Assembly (NCBI RefSeq): GCF_905147365.1
Contig: NC_056428.1
Span: 41,025,001 to 41,089,000, forward strand
Direction of reading: 5' to 3'
Length of the DNA stretch: 64,000 nt
DNA from: Aricia agestis
Lineage: Eukaryota; Arthropoda; Insecta; Lepidoptera; Lycaenidae
The notes under the pieces are model-generated. The model was not told the origin of the DNA and made no database searches. It was given only the letters and a program-made list of their open reading frames with translations. The position numbers and the translations under genes were made by a program. The number at the start of each line of letters is the position of its first letter. The first letter of the stretch is position 1. Shown piece after piece: positions 41,301-53,300 of the stretch.

Positions 41301-44300
41301 GGTAGAAGTTTATTTTACCAAGAAATTGTCTTACGTTTTTTTTATTTTTAGGAGTAGGAAAGTTCTGTTCTGAAATAATGTTATCTTTTAAAGGTTGCAC
41401 TGAATTATTCTGAATTATATGTCCTAAATATTTGACAGAATTTGAGGCAAAGTTACATTTTACAAATTTTAATCGGAATCCTTCTTTTTTTATAGCTTCT
41501 AATAACTGTTTCAAGTGATCAATATGGCTATCAAAATCCTTTGAAAATATTAGAATAATCATCTATATAGTTTACAGTAAATTCATTGAGTTTATATTTT
41601 CTTAATATGTTACTCAACACCCTTTGAAATATCGCTGAGGACGTTTTTAAACCATAAGGTAGACATGTCCATTGATAATGCCCTTCTTGAGTTACAAAAC
41701 CTATTTTCTTTCTATCTTCTATTCTTAACGGAATAGACCAAAATGCTGAATTCACATCTAAAGTAGTAAAAAATTTACAATTTCTAGTCTTTATCACTAG
41801 ATCTTCAATTAAAGGGAAAGGTTGTGCCTGCGGTACCACAATTTTATTCAAGTCTCTAAAATCGATACACAACCTTGTTTTTTTATTGTCTTCTTTTTTA
41901 AAAGCCAATGTTACTGGTGCTGCAAATGGACTATAGAATTCTTATATTAGCTTATTATCTAGCAATTTTGCTATCTGCTGTTCTATCTCTTTTTTGTCTT
42001 CCATAGTGCATCTGTAAGGCCTCTTACAGCAATATTTCTCTACCATTAAGTCAATTCTAGCTTCATATCCGTTTACAGTACCTATATCATATTTGTCTTT
42101 TGCAAAAACAGATTTATACTCATCAATCAGCTTATTTATTTTATCTTTTTCGCCTTTTTCTAAGTGATCTATTTTCATTTCGATCGATGTCTTGCTCTAT
42201 GACATGTTCATTAAAATTTATTTTTATATTTTGTTTACTTCCATCACTATCTATTTCCCTTTTCATACTTTTTATCATCTGCTTGTTATCATTATTATAT
42301 TTTATTTGGATAATTGTTAATTCTTCAGTTTGAATTAATCCAAACATTTTAATCAAGTCTAATTCAATAAGAAAATCATGTTTAAAATTATTTTCATCAA
42401 TAACATAGACATCCGCCATTTCTTCTACTTAAAAAATCTTAATTTTTAATCTAGTCAATCCAGTCGCTTTTCTGACACCATTAATAGTTACTAAGCTTGC
42501 CTTGTTTACATAGCTTCCTGTATTTCTTATTTTAAGTAATTTTGAACTTGAATCATAAATTCCATTAATTTCAACATTTTCATTTACAGTTAATTTTACA
42601 GTTATTAATGGTGTCACTACTAGTTTTTTTGTTCAGTCTCATTCAACTCGGCCTCAATAACTGAATTATTTACATGTCTAATTAAATTTCTTTTCACTTT
42701 ATCATTGTCTTTTGTTTTGAACCAACATAAAGATTCTGGGTGATAACGTGTTCCCTTATTTAAATTTTCACAAATCTTACATGTATTTCGTGTAGCTTCA
42801 TTATTTTCATTAGCTCGCCAAGTAGTTCTATAAGTTTTCTTTGCATACACAGTATTTTTTTTGTATCATATGTTCATGTTTCCTTAGTACATTAAACAAA
42901 TCTATCGTATCTGTTAAAATCTCTCTATCAATTTTATGCAATATATTTTCTGGCAAACCTGCTGCAATCAAATCAATTAATGTGCCTACGTCAATAGATG
43001 TCCTCATTTCAAGTAGAAGCTTTTCTTTTCTTATTGCATAATCTATTAAGGAACCATCTCTATATCTAAATGCTAAAGCGAAATTGACTGGACTCCATCC
43101 TTTGTTCGCAAAAGTTTCGCAGAACTTAGACTTCCAAATAGACCATTCAAAGTTCAGTGTTAGCTTCATGATCATTGAATTATACCAATCAATACAACTG
43201 CTATCCAAAAACAATCTGAGAATCTCCACTTTCTGTTCATTACGTGTGACGACAAAACGAGCACATTCTCTTTCAAATGTGTTAATCCATAAGGTTGCGT
43301 TCATATTCTTAGTTGAAAATTTATCAATAATAAATTTTTCTGCGACATCCCTAAGGCTGTCGGCAAGGCTTACATGCACATCAGAATAATTTTTCAGCAC
43401 ACTACCTTAACTCCGCTAATTAACTGAATGCATACCAGAAAAACTAATGCTGATCAAAAAAAACAATTGATTAACTGAACATGTCCTTCAAAACAAAACT
43501 TAAACATCATACAAAACGAGACGACCTTTATAACCGAATTCACACCAAAAATATGGTTCATACATCGGATATATTATTTGTAAAACTAAAATTTAAATTG
43601 TTTATCAAAAATACTAACTTGCACTCTAAATTGGACAATCTTACAACGGAATTTCTAAAAACGATATCGTAAGGTGCACCACAAAAAAATCAATTTCTAT
43701 TATCAAAACAAGTCTACAAATTGACAAATCGTATATAATTCAAGGTTTCTTGATAAAAATTAAGAAAAATTATCAAAATTGACTACTGTATTGTAATTGT
43801 ATGGGTTAATAAATTGTTTCGTTTAGTAAGTTTAGTCGCATTGTTTAGGGTGCATAATTAGTGTGCAAGTCAGTATTTTTGCTGAAACTTTCAAATATTT
43901 TGATCGAGAAAAGGGAATATACAGATATTGATTTAAATACATGCCTATTTCAATATATTGCTTCATATTTCAAAGAAATGTATGAGAAAACAATAAAATG
44001 CTGAATGTCGAACCTTTGCCTGATTTTTTCGTTAATTATCACTTTGGAATTTGGATAAATTGTTTATAATTATTAATACTATCGCATGGTGCAATAATAA
44101 AGGATGTTTTTTTTTATTTCTTAGGAAAAAATAAAACATTCTGTATTATTACACCATTCGCTAGTTTTGCTAAATATAGACAATTTTTCCAAAGTAACAA
44201 TGTACGTTAAATCCAGGAAAGGTTAGATTTTTAAGGTTTTATTGTTTTCCCATACATTTCTTAAAAATATGAAACAATATACTAAAATACAACACTTTCC

Positions 44301-47300
44301 TCATGTTTGCCATACTCATACGATTATTTTCCAGAAGTCATTCCTTACCAGCAACACTATAAATTGATGCACTAATACAGGGTGTTTTTTGTGATGTTTT
44401 TTCACCCTCACCCTCATTAACTTTTTTCTCCCATGGTTTAGAGATTTTTCGTCATTCAATAAAATGTTCAACTTTTCAAGCCCTTTCATTTGGTATATAT
44501 CTCAACGTGCTACATTGGTGGGTACGAAATGCCCCTCCTTCTTTAGGAAATAAAGCCGTTGACAATAATTGTCACTTGTATAAAAACACAAATTTGTGTA
44601 CCGAATACATGCATAAAGTATGCATATTGCATGTGTTCGGGTCACATTTTGTAGACTCGCGGTCAACATTTTTGACACAGTTACTGTTCCTTAATTTTTA
44701 TTATTCGTAGAGTGACAATAATTATTGTCAATGGCTTTATTTCGTAAAAAGGAACCAAATTAAAACTGGTTAAAGTATGGGCGTTTCCTTAGTTTTTATT
44801 ATTCTTAATATTCTATTTAATATATATCTTTCCTTTTATGATTATTGAATGCTATTGAATTAATAATGTTTTAGCAGCTAGCATTTAGCGCCATCCCTAG
44901 ACAATAAGCCTATTCCATTATTTCCGTCGAATTTGGGATGTTCAGTCAATTATTAAGGTGCTAATGGGATTGATTGTGGCAAACACGTATTAATAGTTTA
45001 TTCAGCCATTTCACGTTAATCTGTTGTTAGTTATTCGCCTTATAGTTTCAACAATAATATTATTATTGTGAATACGATGTGTTTATCAGTTTGTTAACCT
45101 CTTTAAGCTCTTTGTGTAACTAATTTTGGAGACTATAGATATTATGGAGACTTTAGAGATGAACTATGAATGAGTACCGAGAAAGGAATCAAATCTGTTA
45201 TTATTATTATACAAAATATTTAGTTTATAATCTGCTACATAGATGACGCCCGTGTTAGATTACAGTAGGTATATAAAATAATACAGTAGGTATATACATC
45301 TAAAATAATTTGAAATAATACTATGATGATACTATTATAAAGTCATACCCAAGCAGTGGCAAGATGACTGTAGTTAAATGAAAAACAGTAAAACAATAAA
45401 GGTATTTATTAAAACAACCTTAACGAGTAAACCATGCATTTTTCCGGGATAAAAAGTATCTTATGTCCTTTCCCGGGACTCAAAATATCTAATCTATCTT
45501 GCCAAATTTCAGCAAAATCGGTTAAGCGGTTTGAGCGTGAAGAGGTAATGGACAGACAGACAGACAGATGGACAGACATTAACGTGGTAGAGCCATGCTC
45601 CGGCACGAATGGGCCGATTTGACCGGAGAAATACCATGGGCTCACAAAAAACCGGCGTGAAACAGCGCTTGCGCTGTGTTTCGCCGAGTGAGTGAGTTTA
45701 CCGGAGGCCCAACCCCCTAACCCCTACCCTATTCTCTTCCCTACCCTCAACTATTCCCTTCCCTTCTCTTCCCTACCCTCCCCTATTACCCTATTCCCTC
45801 TTAAAAGGCCGGCAACGCACTTGCAGCTCTTCTGATGCTGCGAGTGTCCATGGGCGACGGAAGTTGCTTTCCATCAGGTGACCCGTTTGCTCGTTTGCCC
45901 CCTTATTTCATAAAAAAAAAATAACGATGAGAAAAGTGATAATTTTTGTTGCTAATTATCTGTCTGAAGTTTGAAGTGAAATTGGTGCACTTTATCGAAG
46001 TTCATCTTCGAAAATGTTTGGTCGGTGGTCCGCAGACAATGGGTCGGCGGTCCGGATGCGGACCGCGGTCAGCCATTTGGTGACCCCTGATGTAGGGTAT
46101 CATCCCAATTTGGTACCATATTCATAAAAGTGGTGACTAAAGGGATCCATAAGTATTCGAGGGAACTCCTCAAATTTATATGGAAACATGTGGTGACTTA
46201 ACGGTTTCGTGAGAAGTATTCTAAGCATAATATGCTACCAACAAATAAAACAGGTATACCATGGTTCGGAAGGTGCTGAGATAACTTCTGACTCTTTATA
46301 GAATATACAGGCTTGGGAGTTTCGACTTGAACGGAAAGCATATTATTAAGCTACTATACAAATTACATTCATCATCATCGTCATTATCACTACTATAAAC
46401 TATTAGACATATAACCATGTATCGTCCCATTTTGACCCTATTATTGGTACTTTTCATAGTATTTTATTATATTATATCAGTTACACCGCCGGTAACACCG
46501 CGGGGCACAGCTAGTCATTCCTAATATCCTAAAAAATGCATTTTTTTTCGTCTGATCAAACAAAAGCTTATTAAATACATAAGCTAAATGAGCAACAAAA
46601 ATTCTTTACATGTAATTAAAGTATGAGATCCACACGAGCGTGACATTTGAAGATTTGCGGCGTTTCTACTTGCCGAGTTTCTCCACAATAAATACAGATT
46701 ACAGAATGCCTTTATCCGTAACGGATTGAGTTTCCAAGAAACTTAAGCTACTTTTATTATTGCTTTGGAGATTAAATACAACACAAAGCCTTTACGTCCG
46801 TTATGGATGATTTATACAGTACTAGCTAACGTATTAGAAACCATACATTTTTCCGGGATAAAGAGTATTCTATGTCCTTTCTCGGGACTCAAAGTATCTC
46901 CATGCCTTTCAGCAAAATCATATTATGAAGTGTAATCAGTGAAGAGATAACAAACAGACAGACAGACAGACACATATTTTTCGCATTTATAATATTAGTA
47001 AAGTAAGTATGGATTTTCAGAGCGAAGTAATGACTCTACAATACTGCCTGGGATACCAGTATCATCATAAGTAATATAATAAATTCGAAAGTTATTTCCT
47101 TGTCTCCCTGTTACCTCTTCATGCCCAAACCGCTAGACCGATTGTGTTAAAATTTGATATCGAAATACTTTGAGTCCCGGGAAAGGACATAGGATACTTT
47201 TATTGGAGATAAATGTACGATATCCAAGCGATAAACGAGTTTTGGTATAGCGGAGTAGCGGGCGTCATTTAGTGTACTGTAATCTTGAAAAAATATGACA

Positions 47301-50300
47301 ATAATTAAGCATGATGACTATTTTCTTCTCTTCTTGGTAATTGAAGGACCATTCAAAAGTAGAAACACCTTAGCTTAAAAACTTTCCTAGATATCACAGT
47401 TCAAAAATGTAATTAAATATACCTTCTCGAATGAAACGCCATAAAAAGTGCTACGAAATTATGATGTCACTCTTTTGGGTAGCTTATACGCATCGGGGGA
47501 GAACTTTGTTCGATAGGTATATTAATCAAATATTGCGTTTAGGAAAGTGGTTTTGTAACGAAAGTTGCTTTAAATTGCACAAGTTATCGAATGGTAAATA
47601 AATATTTTGTTAATTTATGTAAAAAAAAAAACGACTCAGCTAACTTTGAAGGCTTTAAACAAAAAAAAAAAACTAAAAAAGTGATCAAGCTGAAACTTTG
47701 GAAATACTTATTTTTTGCGTTATATATCTATTTTATTTAAAAAATCTGCTAATCTTTGACCTTGTCATCATCCCTACTTGAAAATGTTTCATCAAAACTG
47801 ATCATCATATTTATAGTAAACTTTGGTATTTTGGAATCGACTCCGACGATTTTCATGAATAATTTTAAGTAGTACTAGTGTCCCTTATATAAGATAGTAA
47901 CAGCAGCAAACAAATACTATCATTGCAGAAAGGTTTTGCTTGACTCATGAAAGAAAACGACGTATCATCAAAGCTGTGGACTGCTTTAAAACTGTGAGTT
48001 GAAACTCCTTTAATACACACATAAAGGCAGGAGCCGTCTTAAAAACTGTGATTGATGTGTACTTAGGATTATTTTAAACTATAATTTTGTTCGCAAACGC
48101 AAATAAATAATAAAAGTATGATAATATATTGTGTAGTAATTTCAATTTTAATTAGTGTATCGCTAATCGAAAAATACATCGTCACGTTTCGACTAGTGAC
48201 TAGACGCAATGTGACTATAATTATATTGCTTACTAGGCTCTAGTCCGATGTAAGCTGACCCTAAAAGAAAATTTACACAAGTAGAAAAGTAGGACGTTAA
48301 TATAAAACCGTTAATCAATCCGTATCTAAGTAAACTGTTTCCGCAGTTCGCACACCAGTGTAAAAATATATATTCATCATATTTTATTCGTCTTTTGTCA
48401 CTCATCGTTCTATCAAATACGTATATTTTATTGCTTTTACTTTTTCGTGAAAATGTTTGACGGCGAAAAAGTGATATGATTTATTACTGACGATAATACC
48501 AATTTAATAAACAATGTAATTCCGAATATTGTATCAGAAATTAATATTTTATGAGGCTTCCGAAAGGTTGAAAAGGTATTCAAGCTGAATATTGAATATC
48601 GTACAAATTACATACAGTATCCTAATGCTAAGTACCCACATACGGTTTTGCTTGATAGTTTTACTCCAAATCCGCCCCTCCGCACCGCGCCAGCGAGCGT
48701 CGCCTCGTCGGGTTCGGCCTGACCTCACTCGGTCGGAAGATTATGCGGCCACCACGCATTTCCCCATAAACTGGGGGAGACCGCTATCCAGCAATGGGAT
48801 TACAGGCTTAATAACCCTCCTGGCAATCGGGTAAAAAGAACTTGGAACTCACCAAAGAAGGTGCCCAATCTGGCAGCAAAGTACTTGGTGATGGAGCCTT
48901 CTAGGAGTGCGTCGAAACACGCGCTGAGTGCGCGGGCGCAGGCACTTGTGCCAATCTGTATACAGAAAATGAGTTAGAAAACACACGTGATAATTATAGT
49001 TAACTTTAAGGAGCAAAAAAATTAAGTGGCGCGTGTATAACTTATTACAGTATTCCCAAATTAATAATGCGCATGCAAATCTTCGCTAATTGTCGTAATC
49101 ACGGAAACACCCAAATGTATGAAACGTAAGAGCCCCAAAAATGCTTTTATTTTTGCACCTTGTTCGAAAGAAATAGAAGTAAATATCATATTAATATTAA
49201 AGTCGGTACTCGGTGGCTGTGTATCTTGAAAGCTTCAGATTACCAGCCACCGGTGCAGCTTAATTGAGCACTCCAATATAAGCTTTTATAGCTTCATACT
49301 AATAAAAGCTGCTGCAACTTTGAAGTATGGCTTATTTCTATCGTTATTTTATCAAACAAGTTATATTTCTTCCAATTTATTACTTCCTTTTTTTTTATTT
49401 ATGTTTAATCGTTACTCCCAATTTCATTTGTTAATGGCTTGTAAAATAACATGTCTTCTCTTTCATTAATACGCAACATAGGAGAGGTAACATGGTCCTA
49501 AATCAACTTAGAAACTTAAGAAAATTAGAACTAAGCATTTTATTTACCTAGCTATACAGGTTACTTACTTTACTTTTTTGTTATCCATACTAATATTATA
49601 AATACGCAAGTGTGTCTGTCTGCCTGTCTATCTTTCTGGCTCTATGTCAGTCTATCTGCCTGTTACCTCTTCAGGCCTACGCGGCTGAACCGATTTTGCT
49701 GAAACTTGTTATGGAAATACTTTGAGCCCCGGGAAAGGACATACTTTTTCCCGGAATGAATGTACGGTTCGAACGAATTTTGGCGCAAAGGAGTTGCGGA
49801 TATCATCTAATTCTGAATTTAATAATAATCCATACTAATATTATAAATGCGAAAGTATCTCTGTCTGTCTGTCTGTCTTGCTTTCACGCTAAAACTACTG
49901 AACCGATTGCAATGAAATTTTGTATACAGTTATTCTAGAGTCTGAGAAAGGACATAGGCTACATTTTGATGTGGGAAAATATCTTATTTCCATGAAAATA
50001 TCGATGAAAATGAATTCGCATTGCGCGTGGCCAGCGCTCTTCCCGGGGGTCCTGGGTTCGAGTCCTGCAGGCGGAACAAAAAGTTTTCAATGTTCCTGGG
50101 TCTTGGATGTGTATTAAAATAATATTTCAAAAATCTTAAATGTATTAATTTATGTATAATATTATAAAAAATCCAGAAATATATCGATGCAATGAACATT
50201 TTAGTTCTAATACGATTCAACAGATGGCGTTTTATTTTTTACTTTATTGTAACATAGAACTAATCATACTTATTAGTTAGTATGTTTTTGTTTATAGTTT

Positions 50301-53300
50301 TTAATACGTTAGAATATTATGTTTAATATATGTGACAAGTTGACAACAGAAGGCGCTCTAAAATAAAGGAGTTCGAGTGTACCGTGTTGGCCTATATTCC
50401 ATCCAGAAAATATATCAATGCAATCAACATTTTAATTCTAATATATGAAAACAGATGGCGTTTTATTTTTTACTTTATTATTGTAACAGAACTAATCATA
50501 CCTACTTTACTATTGTTTTTATTCATAACTAGCTGTTGCCCGCGACTTCGTCCGCGTGGACTTTAGTTTATAGCGCGCGGTGTCAACAAAATTTGTGTCA
50601 AATTTAAAAACTTTTTAAAACCCTGGTAAGTGGTACCCCTCTTAGGGCCGCGCTACACCGGAATGGCAGCGCTGAAAGTGCTCGCCTCGCCGCTGCCATT
50701 CCGGTGAAGCGCGGCCCTTAATTAATCAAAATACCCAAAAACAGCTGTGCAGTGTGCACATAATCTATACTAATATTATAAATGCGAAAGTATCTCTGTC
50801 TGTCTGTCAGTCTCGCTTTCACGCCAAACGCCAAAAGTATCTCTGTCTGTCTGTCTGTCTGTCAGTCTCGCTTTCACGCCAAACGCCAAAACTACTGAAC
50901 CGATTGTAATGAAATTTTGTATACAGATAGTCTAAAGCCTGAGAAAGGACATAGGCTACTTTTTTACTGGAAAAAAGGGTTGTAAGGGGGTGAAAATGCG
51001 TAAATTTGTTCAAATTAAGTTAATTCCAACAATTCATAATAGATGGCGCCGTGCGTCTTCTACATCGCGCTGACGCTTGCTCAAAAGTCTTTCTATAAGA
51101 CGTGGTATCATCTTACATTTAAGTTTCGATTTTTTTCGATTGTTATATCTATTCTACGGTATTAAATAACTCAGTACTTTATCTGTACAGTGACGTAACC
51201 TTAAATCTATCAATGATAAATAGTTTATGGGTAAAGTTGTGTAATTGGAGCTAAATAAGCTTTAAAATTTGGCATAAAATATAAAGTTTAATATAAAAAA
51301 ATTAAATACTTATTGTGTGCACACTGCACAGCTGTATTGATTTAAGGGGTACCAGGGTTTTTTTATAAAAGCTTTTGACACCAATTTTGTTGACATCGCG
51401 CGCTATAAACTGAAGTCCACGCGAACGAAGTCGCGGGCAACAGCTAGTATATTATATTACTTACTTATTATGTTTTAACTTTGTAAATTGTGCTTATCGT
51501 GTGTTAATAAAATGCGTGTAAAACAAAATGATAATTAATGGTTATTCTAACTTTGTGTTGGTGGAAAGTGATTTGGGTAATTGTGAATGAAAATATCACG
51601 AGTAAATAATTTTATTTACATTTAAGGTCAACTTTCCTCTATGCTAACAAGTCCAGAAATAAATCAGTTTTAATTATGTAAGTAATTTAAGGGTGCGTCC
51701 AGATTAGAAGTGATGTTACTGGCTTTAGTGGGTGTGTTGTTACATTAGCACTTATGTTAACGTCGTTCCAATTAATTTTAATGTAAATCTAATCTAAATA
51801 AGTATGTCCAAGTAAAGTTAACAAAGATTTTCGTTTTTTTAATTTTGAATCTAATGTGAGCTTTGTATTTTATCAATTTATATTTATATTGTATCTAATA
51901 CCGCGGAATGCTAATTTGGTAAAGTTTTTTTATTCAAAATCGGTTCAAAGGTCTGGGCGTGAAAGGTAACAGACAGACAGACACACTTTCGTATTTATAA
52001 TATTAGTATGGATGAAAATATACAATTAGCGCAGGATTTTTTTAAGTGGGCAGAGCCGCACGCAACTTCTAAGTTCTAGTATCAGATAGACACAAGTGTA
52101 TTGCACATACATCACCTGGATTTTACAAGGTGTTACCCTCTCCTCGACTCGTATACTCTACCACTCACCAGATACTCCAAGGCCATGTTCCATCCGATGA
52201 CGAAGGCTATGAATTCTCCGACGGTGACGTACGAGTAGGTGTAGGCCGAGCCGGTGGTGTTGGGTACGCGCACGCCGAACTCCGCGTAGCACGCACCTGT
52301 TGGTGTACGAAACTGAATTTTATTTACTACACAGGGACATACATATTGTATTGACAGACTTGATGTGTCCGGCTGCTTGTTCCAAATTTGAATATTGCTG
52401 AAATGTAACTAGCACCAAATACCAAAATATTAGCATCAGACGGCACAGGCGTGAACGCATACAGCCTAAAATGTCTTGAGGACTTAGCACAATAAAAGTT
52501 TTTGTATTTTTCAGAAGGACAATATAATTTTTTTAGGTTGTAATGTAAATCTTTATTTACTTAATAAAATGAGGGTTTTCCAGTAATAAATCCAGCTTCA
52601 TAAAGGATAGGTTTTATTAAATTCTATATTATCATGTTTTCGTACAGACAGTATCCAGCATCTGGGTCTTGGCCTCTAGATTTGATCAAGGCATAGACTT
52701 TGATGCAATTTACTGTGTACGGGATTTAGACGGTCATTTAACCTGACGCTGCTCAATTTCCGGAGAATTCCCGAGTGTTCCACAGAATTCACGAGGAGTG
52801 AGGTTACTGCTGGCGTCGACGTTATTGATATGGCTAACAAATTCTAAGCCTTTGAAATTTGTAGGAATAACAGATCAAAGTAAACTAGCTTTGAATCTCA
52901 AAATAAATACAGATGCAGATCTGAAATTCATACTAGGACTTGTATTTCCAAAGTTAATAAACGGATGTGAGCTCCGAAATTTCTATTTGCGTAAGTTTGT
53001 ATGTGTCTTGTTGTTTACTGTTCAATACAAAATAATATGTTAAAATGCTCCGTTTGCCTTTAACGGCTTTACTCGAGACTTTCTTTATTTGAGGCCATAG
53101 TTAAGGTCTGTAAATAGTTTTATCGAGTGCGCACCATAAGGCAAAGTTTTGAAAGTGGACGAGTAACCAACTTTGAGGATACTGTATACTAGGAATCAGA
53201 ATCTCTCCGGGTTTTTGATTTTCTTTATCTTTGTAATATTTGAAAATCGAACGCACGGCAACAAGAACGATATTGTGTTTACATCATAAAGTTAATATAC

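Larger units (their letters stand above)
41122..43400 (-). mobile_element. Ty3/gypsy-type LTR retrotransposon fragment, decayed
   Basis: Gag, zinc knuckle, protease and reverse transcriptase parts follow in the normal order on the minus strand, but in several frames with stop codons. The copy ends before the RNase H catalytic region and has no integrase. I found no long terminal repeats and no envelope frame. It lies in the intron between CAT exons C and D. Confidence 0.88.

Noticed and set aside
42100..43389. Plus-strand frames opposite the gypsy fragment
   Set aside because: Antisense shadows of the gag-pol frames, hydrophobic by codon complement only.
41122..43400. Intact endogenous retrovirus or errantivirus
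   Set aside because: Frames are broken several times, RNase H, integrase and envelope are missing, and no LTRs were found.
50040..50075. tRNA gene
   Set aside because: A B box is present but there is no acceptor stem, A box or anticodon arm; the sequence continues into a SINE tail.
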